Shown here: positions 25,001-36,507 of the stretch, one piece after another
Layout of the letters: every line of letters starts with the position of its first letter
How positions within the stretch are numbered: position 1 is the first letter of the stretch
Source of the DNA: Camarhynchus parvulus
Taxonomy: Eukaryota; Chordata; Aves; Passeriformes; Thraupidae
Reading direction: 5' to 3'
DNA length: 64,000 nucleotides
NCBI RefSeq assembly: GCF_901933205.1
Contig: NC_044571.1
Span: forward strand, 75,269,689 to 75,333,688
Notes under the pieces: model-generated
The model's database searches: none
The model's input: only the letters and a program-made list of their open reading frames with translations
What the model was told of the DNA's origin: nothing
Position numbers and translations under genes: made by a program

Positions 25001-28000
25001 ACTGCTGCTACATCAACAATGTTATTGTCGTTGTCAGGTCACAGCTGAAGTAGCTGGAAAATATGTTCCACATGGATTTCACAAGCACCATGAAGGCTGT
25101 AACTGCTGTCACTGCATGTTATGTGCAAAACTGGAAAGAAATTGCATTAATCTCATGGCTCATGTGCCACCTTTGATTCCTGAAGGTGCCATTAAAAACA
25201 GAGCAAATGGGTAGGCAGACGAACCAAAAATTTACAATGATAAATGCAGTGGCTCTTTCTGCACATGCTGACAGTGAGAGATGTCTGAAGGAAAATGCCC
25301 ACATCCCTTGGTACCCTGCCAGCATGGTTTTCTGGTACTATTTGGTTCTGGGGGAGCAGGGATAATGGCGTGGGTTGCTGGATCCTTCTCAGCTCTGCTC
25401 CCGCCAGTACTGCCAACCTGTGCAGGGTTTCCTGCAGACTTGCTGGATCCACCTCCTCCAGCAGTGGATAAGAAATGCTGGGTGAAGGGTTTAAGTAAGG
25501 ACACAGGTTGCAGCCTGATTTGATACTACCCACACCTCCTTCCATGGGTCACTCTGTGACGTGGGTGCTGAAATATTTGTCATTGTCAGCAAATGCTTAT
25601 TTTGAAGGTGCCCCTGTCACTATAAAGCATTGCTTAATTCATCCTTTCAAAAGAGAAAAGTATTTAGAGCAAAGTTTAAACACAATAAAAAGCCTGCGCA
25701 GATGGAAACTGCCGGATTTTTCAGCTGTCTTCAGCTCAGCTTAACTCTGCTGCAGGGGCTGTCAGCAGCTCCCAGAAATGCTGTAACTCAAGGGGAAGTC
25801 CAAGGGAAGCTGACTTACACAGAAGAAAATGCAAAGGATTTTCTTGCAAAACAAAATATGTTCTTTCTAATGAGCACCCGTGGGTTCAGGGTGAGGATGG
25901 ATGTGAAGGGTCACCTCGCAGATCAGCACACAAGCTCTGCACAAGAGTGGAGAAGATCTGCAAGAAGATCTGTGCCACCCCCGTCTCAGCTCAGGAAACA
26001 TTTGGCCAATTAAACATTAAAACAATGACTTTGATGTGAGTTTATTGCAATTCTTATGCATCCATATGTCCCATTGCCATTTGAGCAATGAAATGTTGCC
26101 TCTTTGTGTTGCTTTCCAGGTTTTTTGCAAAGAAAGTAGAAATGTCTGCTGTGACACAGCAGTTCAGCAGCAGGCACAGGGAGTGTGACTTGTTCCTCAT
26201 TTTTGCCTGAAATGTTCTCATAGCAGATGTTTTTCCAGGTAAATCTTTTATAAATATATGTGAACAGAGATGCTCAAAGGATTGTTTTGGCACACGCACC
26301 GGCCCCTGATTTTTCTTCCTTAAGAGTCAGTAGCATTTTGGAAAACTGCTGCAGCTGAGCACATGAATTTCTACTCAGTCAGTTAATATGTGACTTCATG
26401 GAAAAGTACATTAACTTACTTGTTTTCCATTTTTACCCTCAGTTGTCATCTTAGTGGAACATTATGCCCCCTTTTAGATGCTGCCTCTGGTGAACCTCAA
26501 ATTTCAGCAGATTGGCAACAGAAATCACTCTATGAGAGTTCCAGTTAGCTCAGAAAAATCCCATACCTTTAAACATAACACATCCAAGAAGAGTGAGGGT
26601 TTCTCTTTGACTTTCAAAGAGAGATCATGAATTTGAATAGATCTTGGAGCATGGACCTCCACATTTGTGCCATTCTCTTCTTTTCTCCACACACTTTCCA
26701 CAGATTTTTACTAATGGGGCATAGATGCCCATCTCTGTAGTCTTCTAGAGCTACAAGAGCCACATCTAGACCACATAAAACCACTATTTAAGAAACTCTG
26801 ACTTTCAAAACTACTTTCAAAGTGTTTGAGATAGGAAAGTAAAACAAAACCAAATAACCCAAGCAGAGAAGCTACACTAAAATCCAGTATTGCCCAAAAT
26901 TCAAAATTGGTCCAACTAACCAGCAGTCTATATGCATCCTTTCTTAACCTTCTTTGTATAGTGCAATAAAGTCTTCAGAGACAAAATGGAACATAAATGC
27001 AACATAATTATTAAAAAATATTATCTGCTTTTCTTCCTTACTAAATATTCATAAAACCCTAATTTTTGGGAAGCATCTGTCTACATGGACCTCAGGTCCT
27101 AATAAAACTGGTTCTGTACTCTTCAGTAAGGCAGAAGATCCCCTGAAAAACCAGGCTGACTCATTTATATAGGTCTGCATCGGGTCATTATGACTTTAGG
27201 TCATGTACACACTCTGTTATTGTCTGGGAAAACAGAGTGAAAAAGCGTTCACTTAACTAAACTGGAGCTGCTTCTGTAAACAACTGTTTTCCTGGCTTAG
27301 ATTAAAGACACTTGCATTTTTAAATGCAAGATCAAAAATTAATCCAAATTCCAACAAATGCTCAAGTCTCTGGCATTCATGCATAAATTATTTGGAATTA
27401 GCCAATCTGGGTGCTTCTAAGGAAAAAATTCAGATCTAAAATTCATGCGTTGTTAGATCAGGGAGTCTTTATGACTGAAAACAGGTTTGTAATGGAAACT
27501 GCAAGTTTTAACTATGCCAATGTGAGCATGCTGTTCTAATATGCATAGTAAAATGCTATAAAATAACAAGACTGCAAACTTTACTGCAGCAATTGTGCAT
27601 TAAAAGGCAATAAAACACAAATCATTTATAGCAGATTCAGTCAGTTATAAATTTCAACCCTTTCTGCTATTTTATAGTACCTATAATGAACAGAGGTGTG
27701 ATTTGCATTCAGATAGTGCACGCAAGAAACAATTCACGAAACCATGCAGTGCCTTGATGAAAACAAAGCATGATTTTCTGTCCACTGCTGGGTAGAAATT
27801 GTGCGCAGGGATGCAAGGGAGCTCTTCCAAGACTTCCAGTAATAGACAATTCCTCTTCTGTTAGCAAAATGCTCTGTACACCATCACATTCACAACAGCT
27901 GCTGCAGGAACAGCTTATCCTTCTTGAAATTTAAGGGAATCCAGGCCTGCAGAATGGCTAATGAAAGGTAGGGCTGTGTCTAGTATGAGAAAGTATTTAA

Positions 28001-28634
28001 CAAGGTCTAAGCATACCACACTGACTGTTCAAGATTGTGAATCTCCCTTTCCTTTCCCTGTTTACAAACCTAGAGCTACATTTTGCTTCAGCTAGAGGCT
28101 AGTGTTAATACCCGAATTTAGGTCACTGAAAGTGTTTGGGTGGTTTAATGCCTTGTGAATGAAGGCATCCCACTCAAGTTCTGCTTGCGGACGAGATTGT
28201 CCTCCAGATCTGAGTCCAGCACAGGATCTGTGCTGACTCACTGCCAGTCCTAGATGAAGTAAGTGGGTTTTTTGGACTACATTTCTACCGCAAAACCCAG
28301 AAATGTTTTTTAATTCCCAAAACCAGTTGCATAATCCAGCTGTTTCTTAACCTCACTACATGTGGAGACTTGAGCACAAACCAGCTTCTGCTGGTTCTCT
28401 CCTACTCCCCAGGACACATATGCTATTCTCCATGAGAGGAGTCTGCCAGGAGGCACTGGGCACTCTGATCAGCCATTGCCTACATAATTAGCAAGAAAGT
28501 AGCAAACTGGAGTCATTCAAGAAGTGATCTGCACTTCCTTTTTTAAGATAAAATTCTGCAGTCCATTTAACTGAACCTAAGTCTATAGTCTATAACTTAA
28601 GTCTGTTTTCCTTTAGTCTGGGCACTAAGCACAC
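22005..28634. other. Unique non-coding DNA
   Basis: No gene is supported in this 6.6 kb. A GC-richer patch at about 25190-26010 has several overlapping open frames on both strands (up to 127 codons at 25630-26013 plus), none recognisable. A TA-rich patch at 23497-23535 is a degenerate (TA)n/(CA)n microsatellite. A CTTGCATTT / AAATGCAAG inverted repeat with a 2-base centre lies at 27311-27330. The stretch 27430-27740 has a composition that suggests a possible conserved non-coding element (see findings). Confidence 0.6.
23497..23535. repeat. Degenerate TA/CA microsatellite
   Basis: Alternating purine-pyrimidine dinucleotides (TA, with a short CACACA core) interrupted by 'gcg' and 'aaat'. Ordinary imperfect microsatellite. 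Confidence 0.8.
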
Positions 28635-29207
28635 TGTTTTCTGGCACTAGATCTGCTGAGAAGGAGTTAATCATCTTTATAATGACCCATATGGTTCTGT
28701 GGTTTGGATCTGTGACTAGAACAGCGTTGATTATACACCAGACCAGTGTTTTGGCTGTTGCTAATCAGTGCTTACTCAGCAGTAAGGGCCTTCTCTGTCA
28801 TTTTGTCCTCATAGACAACGAGGTTGGGAATGGCCAAGATGGGACAAAGCTTGGACAGCTGATCTAAATTGGTCAAAGGGATATTCCCCACCAGATGATG
28901 TCATGGTCAGCAATAAATAAAAAGAAGATGTGTTGAGGTTGTCTTCCACTACAGCTGTTGCTCACAATCTGGCTGAGCGCTGGTCTTCTTGTGGGAGGTG
29001 GTGAATGATTGTGTGTGCACTAGTTATTGTGTGTTGCTTTGGTTTTCCCTTTCCTTCATTTATGAGCTGTCTTTATCCTTACCTACAAATTTTCTCACTT
29101 TTGCTCTTCTAACTGTCTCCCCCATTCCATGGAGGTGACATGGGGCATGGGCAGTCAGCAAGCACCAGTGTAGGGGCTTAGCTGGTGGCCAAGATCAATG
29201 CACCACA
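28635..29207 (+). mobile_element. Solo LTR B of an endogenous retrovirus
   Basis: A full-length, diverged LTR of the same family as A, D and E. It starts at 'tgttttctggcactagatct', carries the shared U3 block 'ggtcaaagggatattcccc' at about 28872, a TATA-like run 'caataaataaaaag' at 28911-28924, and ends in 'caatgcaccaca'. Length is about 573 bases. The five bases before it (cacac, 28630-28634) and after it (cacaa, 29208-29212) differ at one position, consistent with an eroded 5-bp target-site duplication. No internal retroviral sequence flanks it, so it arose by LTR-LTR recombination. The 61-codon frame inside it (28682-28867) is not a gene. Confidence 0.9.
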
Positions 29208-29739
29208 CACAATACAGTGCCCTGCATGTTGGTAAAACTGGGTCTGTATTGATAGGCTGTGTTAGAGCAATAGCTGATCACTGATGACTACAGATTTACT
29301 GGAATGTATTGATCTGGCAATGACTCATTTCAAAGATTTTACAGTGTTTCAAGCCCATTCTGCTTGAACTTATATTAGCACAAATAGTCAACAAACATCA
29401 AGAGCAGACAAAAGATGAATCCAGTATGAAAACTATTATTAACAATTTTTCAGCAGATCACACAACTATGTTATACCATCCTTGATTTCATACACATTCT
29501 CTGTGGTTTTTCGTCTGAATAGTATTAGATGGTATAAAACTGCTACAATAAACAAACAGGATTGCATATCAAAGGCTAACAATTACCTGAACACTTATAT
29601 ATCAGTTCTACACTTAATCTGTACAGATGGCCTGTAGCACAGATCAAAGGCGAATTGCATTTCCAAATTACATATATTAAAAGAACACATGTTTTTATAT
29701 AACTAAATGTCTGCCCATTTCTAGTACAAGAGGAAATCC
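29208..29739. other. Unique spacer between LTR B and CR1
   Basis: About 530 bases of AT-rich sequence in which no gene or repeat was recognised. Confidence 0.6.
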
Positions 29740-29858
29740 TGGCATGGGGCTTTAAGAAATCTGATCTAGTGGAATATGTCCCTGTCCAGGACAGGGAGCT
29801 GCAAACCAGATGATCTTTAAGGTCCTTTCTGACCCAAACCATTCTATGATTCTATGAT
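29740..29858 (+). mobile_element. CR1 LINE fragment, 3' end
   Basis: The last 120 bases of a CR1: 'ggcatggggctttaag', 'gatctagtggaatatgtccc', 'gatgatctttaaggtcc', then 'cccaaaccattctatgatt' and the repeated tail 'tctatgat'. Strongly 5'-truncated. Same orientation as the larger CR1 1.5 kb downstream, but an independent insertion because each has its own tail. Confidence 0.95.
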
Positions 29859-31311
29859 ATTGCCTCAATAGAGTAGAACTAATGACAATTGTGAACACAT
29901 TGCTAATATGTCCTTCCCAGTACTCAAATAGTTTAACATAAACCTGGAAGGTGTTATTGAAGATAATGAAGGCTTCAGGGATGCAGAAATGCAAAATTAT
30001 AATGGTAATTGAAGTTTCCTCACTGGAGTGGTGTTTGCACAGGAAATGGGAAGATATGTTGGGAGAAAGAGAACAGCTTTAAAACAGTGCAATAAAACAA
30101 CTTGCCTAAGCTTGACAGGTTTCTGACCAACTCAGAACCATGGTTTTGCCACTGCCAAACCTGAGACAGTCAGAGGTTCTGGACTCTGACATGTCACACA
30201 CCAATACCTGCTAAAGCTTGAACAAATTACCACCTGCCAAGTGGACACTGTCCCAGAAACAGGTAGAATGAACTTTCTCAATTTCTATAGAAAAGAGAAT
30301 ACATGAATAGTGTCTGAAATACATGTAAATAATTATTTTGGTGATTCTTACCTCAGTGCTGGAATACAATAATCTCACCAACTCTTTTGCATCAAGATAC
30401 TTGCAAGGGAGTTTCCTAAAAAAAACCAAAAAATAACAAGAGATTAAGGTATTGTGGAAAGCTGGGTCAGCTGAAACCTATGAACACTCCAAAGAAATTT
30501 ATGTCAATGGACAGAATTCAAGTAGACTAAGCTTATAATATAAATGCATGCACAAAAGTTCTGCCATTGTTTTTACTAAAAAGTATAACCAAACTTTTCA
30601 AGTTAAACTTTCATATCATTAAGATAAAGCATTGAGAAGGCATGGACTACTGAAGTAAAATAGTGATGGAATTTTCTTTCATGTTGACATATGAATGAAT
30701 TTAGTTTAGTGCTTCACTGTCCTACACAGCTGTAATAAACTAGATTCTTTTTGGACTCTTCCAAATAGAAATAGCAGAAGATACTGAATTGAAGGGGTGA
30801 AACATTTGCAATCAATATTAGGCTGTTATTTTTTGCCTTTTAGAACTGCCTAAAGGATAGTCCAGATGACCATTTTCAGTCTTTTCAACAACCACTCCTC
30901 TTATTGCTAGAATTAGAGTCATTTCCCCAATGATTTCACTCTGTGTTTTTCCTGTGGGATGGGGTCACTTAGACACCACACATCATTGCCTGGCTGCAAT
31001 TTATCATCATTTACAACAATTTCAACGTTTTAAATAAACATTACCAACTGTTCAGTTTCTTGTGCTTGCTGCTATATGGAACTAGGACCTGGTCAACAGT
31101 GCCTTTAGATTGCCAGCTCACAACACATGTGAGAGGACCCAGGGCTATTTGCTGTGGGTCAGGCTGCCCCACATATTTAACTCGAGGCAGTGATTTTTCC
31201 TGGCCATCCATGGAGCATAGGTTACATGCAGGAAGTGCTGGGAAAGCTATTGATGTGTGGTAAAAAAATCTCACTTAGTATCCATCTACTATATTTTTTT
31301 ACAGTGATTTG
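29859..31311. other. Unique non-coding DNA
   Basis: No gene or recognisable transposon in about 1.45 kb. Open frames at 31041-31263 overlap on both strands and match nothing. Confidence 0.6.
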
Positions 31312-31915
31312 CTGGAAGGACATACCCTGGGCTGCATCAAAAGCAGACTGGCCAGCAGGCCAAGGGAGGTGATTATCTCCCTCTACTCTGCTCTCGTGCT
31401 GCATTCAGCTTTGGTTCCCCTCAGCATAAGTAGGGTGTGGATCTGTTGGAGGGAGTCCAGAGGAGGCAATGAAAATGCTCAGAGGGCTGGAGCATGCATC
31501 CTGTGAAGACAGGCTGAGAGGGCTGGAGCTGTTTAGCCTGGAGAAGAGAAGGTTTTGGGGAGAGATATTACCGTGGCCTTTCAGTGTCTAATGGGATCTT
31601 ACGAGAGAGCTGGAGAGGGACTTCTTACAAAGCCTGTAGTGACAGGACAAAGGGCAAGGGCTTTAAACCGAAAGATGTTAGGCTTAGCTTAGATATTAGG
31701 AAAAAATTCTGCACTATGAGGGTGGTGAGGCACTGGAACAGGTTGGCCAAGTTGTGGGTGCCCCATCCCTGGAAGTGTTCAGGGCCAGGCTGAATGGAGC
31801 TCTGATCAACGTAGTCTAGTGGAAAGTGTCCCTGCCCATGGCAGGGGATTGGAACTAGATGATCTTTCAAAGTCCCTTCCAACCAAAACCACCTTATGAT
31901 TCTATGGCTCTATGA
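31312..31915 (+). mobile_element. Best-preserved CR1 LINE fragment
   Basis: About 600 bases, the longest CR1 here. It begins 'ggacataccctgggctgcat', runs through 'aggtgattatctccctctac', 'gttggagggagtccagagga', 'agcctggagaagagaagg' and 'gtagtgacaggacaaaggg', and ends 'cttatgattctatggctcta'. The plus frame at 31584-31793 preserves the CR1 reverse-transcriptase ORF C-terminus: CSDRTKGKGFKPKD, LDIRKKFCTMRVVRHWNRL. A short deletion after 'ctgctctcgtg' removes a segment normally present between the 'CTCTCGTG' and 'TCCAGCTCTGG' blocks, and frameshifts break the frame, so it is inactive. The 5' truncation and lack of an obvious target duplication are normal for CR1. Confidence 0.96.
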
Positions 31916-33700
31916 CAATTTGACTCACTGTTAGGTGACTTATTTGCCAGCTGTGCACAGTAAGCAGCTATTTATATAAGCAGCTATTTGCTCTTTGCAA
32001 TCAGTCTTCTCTTAGCTTTATGAGCAGTCTGGAAGCACTTCTAAGGAGCAATACACAATGCTTGCAGCTTCCTGAGCTCATTAGAAGACCAACTGAAGAA
32101 TTTCCAAACTTGAAAAAGAAAAATATTTTAGCAGTATAATGCCAGAGAGAATTGCTGCACATTGAAGATGTGCAGAAAAGGTGAACACTGCCTCATTTCC
32201 TAGGATCAGTGACATAGACCATTTACAGGATAAGACATAAGACATACTTAAAGGTGTTGTTTATCAGCCAATTTAAATTCAGCTTGATGAAACGCACAGC
32301 TAATGCTACAGATGCAGGAAGCACTGGTTAAAAGCATGGACACTTATGAAAGATGCTAAGGTGGAGGTGACTTGAAAAGATGACATTGGCTACTCATGGA
32401 CTGCCATATATTTTATGAACTTTTGATTTTAGTTCCTTCAGAAAGCTTTTGGTGTTTGTACTCAAGTTAAGAAGTCGCAGGTATGTGACTAACCCAGCTT
32501 TAGCACCAGCTGCAGGAATGACTCATTGCACATTTTCCCTTTTGGAGAAAATATATGTCTCAAGCTAAAAATAGAGTTTCATTTTGATATTACTTTTTTC
32601 TTGGATTTTTTTTTCTTTCATTGCTGAAAGAGACAAAGTGTTCCCTATAAACACACTTCTAAGAAACTGTGCGTGAGACTAAAAATTTCAAGATTCTTCC
32701 TGAATCACTTATGTTCTCCAGGCACATTTCATTTAACTTCACTACAGCATTTTCAGTTCATGCCATTAAACATTATCTCAAGGTTTTTACTATAATAGGA
32801 TTTGGCAAGTTGATGTTCAGCATAATAAGTCCCAGTCTGAACTGAACATCAATATTCAATACTTTGGGGAAACTTATGAAGCACATCAGCCTTTAAGGGG
32901 CACTTTTAAAGAAAACAGCACAAGCACTTTATGTGCACATTTTCACCCCCTATGGATCCAGAACATCATGCAGAGGGCAGAAAACAAGTATGGTCCTTAT
33001 ATGCTGGTCTGCCTTGGTAAAAGTTGACTCTTGTTCTAATTTATAAGCAATTACCCTAATTGGTTTCTTTTATGTTGGGTTTCTAGGGTGTTTAAAATAA
33101 GGACAGGTTATATTCCATGCTGGAGATCTTCAGCCAAAGTTTTTCTCCAGACAAAGGAGCGCAGGTATTGAGAAAACTGCACACCTTTTCATATTTCATA
33201 AGAAATAGCCACTCTTGCCTCCATGTGTAATGTTCAGCCCATTATTACTATGCAATGAAACTGTAATATATTAATGGATCTGGAAATAGTCTTGAAGTCT
33301 TATGTATTTTTCAACATATTGAAATGTGTCTCAGCATATTTTACTAGCATATGGCATTGTCATTTTCCATCAGGTGAAGTGGAAGAAGCAAGGGAGAGAG
33401 AAATACTTCCCTCTCACAGGCACTGAAGTTACAGCAGTTAGAATTAGAATGAGACACTAAATGCATTGAGAAAAGGTCCCCTTATCAATGCTTCATTTGC
33501 TGCAGAATCACCAAAAAAAAAAAACCCTGCCTTCCCAAAGTCCAGATATCCATCCCAAAATGTCATTTAAAATTTAGTCATGCCCTAGACGTGATCAGAG
33601 CTTTATCTTCAGTGTGAGAATTGCACCAAGGTACTCAGTATAAATATTTCCTACATGCTACTAAATGCCTTGTGTTGTTTTGTCTGTTTGTTTTTATTTT

Positions 33701-33732
33701 ATTATTGTTGTTGTTGTTACTGTTGTTGTTGG
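33701..33732. repeat. (TTG)n microsatellite
   Basis: About eight TTG/TTA triplets in a row, with a single 'ttac' interruption. Ordinary simple repeat. Confidence 0.9.
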
Positions 33733-35974
33733 TTTTTCACCTCAGACACAGAAGGATGAGATATTAGGTCATGTTTAATATTTATAGGTAATTATAAGAA
33801 GCTGTTTTCTGTCACCAGGGAAGACTGACTCAGGTGAATGGAACTAAACCATCATTTTAGTCAGTTTCGTTCTTCTGCCTAGCCCCTAAGCATACTTCTT
33901 TGCAGTCTAGTGCAACTTTATTTTGCTCAGTAAAATGGTATATTCTCTCTGTATATATTTATTTTAAAGAATGAATGTGTTTGCATACATTGTTAGAAAC
34001 TTTATTTTTCTATCAATATTTTAGTGACTGAAGAATGGCATCTTCCTTATTCACAATTACTGTGGGCGTTGTTTCAGACTGCGTTATGCAGAAAGCTGAA
34101 TTTGAACTGAAAACAACTAAGAATTTTTGCATTTATTATAATTAATTTACTTCTTTTTTCCTGGAATATCTATCGCACGTGAAAATAGGTTTAAACTATC
34201 ACAAAAATCTGTTCTTGAATAGCCGGAGAATTTTAACAGAATTTAATAAATTTTGTCCAAAGCTATCCTTGACTAAAATTTCAGGACAGTTAGGTGCTTA
34301 GGTATGCCAATATACAATTATGTATTTTTACTGAGCAGACACTTGTGTGTCTAAACAACCTTGAAAATATAAGGCCCTATGGCCTTAAAATCTTTAAAAT
34401 GAGAACTTTGCAACCTTTCTAACTTCTTGTTTCCTTCATAAGGTGGAAAAAATAGTAAACTTCAAATTTTTCAGTTACCGTTTTGTCTTTTTACTTCAAA
34501 TTATCAGCTCTAAATGAATTAAATACTTTCATTACGGCAGACAGACTTGAAGAATATGTAAATAAACAAAGATCTCCTCATAGTGCAAGCATCATACTGA
34601 TCTTTGGGAAAAAATTATGAGCAGCATGGTATTAAAAATTTGTAAAAGGATCAGTAGATCTTAAAAAGATTAAAGTGTTTCCCAGTTCTTTACAAAAATA
34701 GAAGCAGGAGCACTCTTGAATTTAGTGAGATTTTTATGATACTACTTTAAAAAAAGCAAATACAAATATTAAGCTTAGTAAATAAATGCAAGTCTTCACA
34801 TACTTTAGCTACAAGTTTCTCTTTGAGGAGCTGTAGTCCTGCTAACTATATTAAATAATGCCTTTGTTTTGCTATTAAATGAGGACACATATGAAAACTT
34901 CAAGGGAAAAATTCTGATATTTTCCTAGTAATTTGACCTTCCCTTATAGGAATAGCATTAATAATTACAGATTTTCCTCAAATTCCTGAATTTCAAAATA
35001 TATTTTTCAGAGTAACTACAAGTCAGAATAATAACCTGATTTCAAAATGTAGCTCAGCCTATTGCTTATTGTATTGCTGGGCAAGTAGGAGCAAGTGGGG
35101 GAAAGAACACAGACCAATTGACCAAACATCTGCTGTGTGACTTAATACTTGAGCGATGCAAAGTGTTTAGCTCGTCTGTTAGCAGGAAGGTTTCAACACA
35201 AAATTCCCCTGAACTGACAGGGGACTCCAACTGCCTCTGAGAAAAATAGTGCCATTCTTCTATGTTTCATTCCTAGAGCTCTTACAGAACCCTGGGTAAC
35301 ACTGACACTCTTTGGTTATGTTAGCTGATTTACTATCCACCTAAAGGATAAAGCTAATATACTGTGGCTTATGTTAAATAAGGTCATTTATTGTTTTTAC
35401 CATATAAATGAAGGATTTAGCACTTGCTCTGATGCATAAGGCAAGTTGAAGTACTTACAATAAGAGGTAATGCAAAATTGAATTTTTAAGGCAGTTTTTT
35501 GTTTGTTCTTTTCTTGAAGGCAAGCAGGGTAACATGATGAGATGAAATTAGGTGCAGAAACAGAAAAAAAAAACCTGTTATTTCATTAAAAAAATAGCTT
35601 TTATTAATAGAACTGGGGAGAACATTTCTGCCATGGTGTTATCATTCAATTAATATGATACAAATACATTTACATTTCATTTTGCACAGTTTCCTTTCTC
35701 ATTTTTCACCGCAGATCCTCAATGTCTTCAATTTGTTATATCATTATGTATGATTTTCCATTCATATTCTCCTCATCTAAAAAGCATTTGTAATTTTGCT
35801 TGGTCAGTGATTAGGCTGCTGCTGGTTTGATGTAAGAGGAAGATATCCCTGTGCATTTCAGTATCAGAAGACAAACCTATACACACCTTTATTCTGATGA
35901 AAAAGGCATTAAGAAGTGTGACAGTTCATGCAGAACTCACAGTATGTGCACCCGCTCCCCTCATAGAATAGTCT

Positions 35975-36062
35975 TTCCTATTATTCCTATTATTCCTATT
36001 TTTCTCCATTGTGCCAAAATCAGATCTGTCTCTCCCTTCCTCTCTCTCTCCGCTTCTCTCTT
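35975..36062. repeat. 9-base tandem repeat followed by a CT-rich tract
   Basis: Three copies of 'ttcctatta' in tandem (35975-36001, last base of the third copy changed), then a pyrimidine-rich stretch with CT repeats ('cctctctctctccg') to about 36062. The open frames on either strand across it owe their length to this low complexity. Confidence 0.88.
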
Positions 36063-36227
36063 TTATTTTTTTATTGTTCTTACTATTAGAAAATAGAAGC
36101 AAAACATATATCAATTTCCATGCTGAACATGTTGTTTACTAATAAAATTGAACTATTTTGGATCTGGCTTTTGGCTTTTTCGATCACGGGCACTTATAAA
36201 TCTTGAGTGCTCCCTTCCACTTAGGAA

Positions 36228-36507
36228 TGGGACATGACAGTAAAGAGTTTAAACTAAAGGAAGGTAGATTTGGACTAGACATAAGGAAGAAGTGTTTTGC
36301 AATAAGGGTGGTGAAACACTGGAACAGGCTGTCCACAGAGTTGTAGGTGCCCCATCCCTGGAAACATTCAATTTCAGAGTGGGCAAGGTTCTGAGCAACC
36401 TGACCTAGCTGGAGATGTCTCTGCCCAGGGGAGGGAGGCTGAAACTATGCCACCTTTAAAGGCGCCTTCCAACCCAAACTATTCCATGATTCTATATTCC
36501 TATGATT
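36228..36507 (+). mobile_element. CR1 LINE fragment, 3' end
   Basis: A 280-base CR1 3' segment. It retains 'agtttaaactaaaggaaggt', 'ggactagacataaggaagaa', 'ggtggtgaaacactggaaca', 'ggtgccccatccctggaaa' and the tail 'ccatgattctatattcctat'. In frame the first part corresponds to the FKLKEGRFGLDIRKK block of the reverse-transcriptase ORF end. Stops and indels make it non-coding. Confidence 0.96.

Larger units (their letters stand above)
31916..36227. other. Unique AT-rich non-coding DNA
   Basis: 4.3 kb with essentially no open frame above 80 codons. Contents: an A12 run near 33511-33522, the TTG repeat at 33701-33732, and the 9-base tandem repeat plus CT-rich run at 35975-36062. An 11-bp perfect inverted repeat (TTGATGTTCAG / CTGAACATCAA) lies at 32810-32852. 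No repeat family was recognised. Confidence 0.6.

Noticed and set aside
31584..31793. 69-codon plus frame with LDIRKKF and RHWNRL motifs
   Set aside because: Same reason: remnant of the CR1 ORF, broken on both sides.
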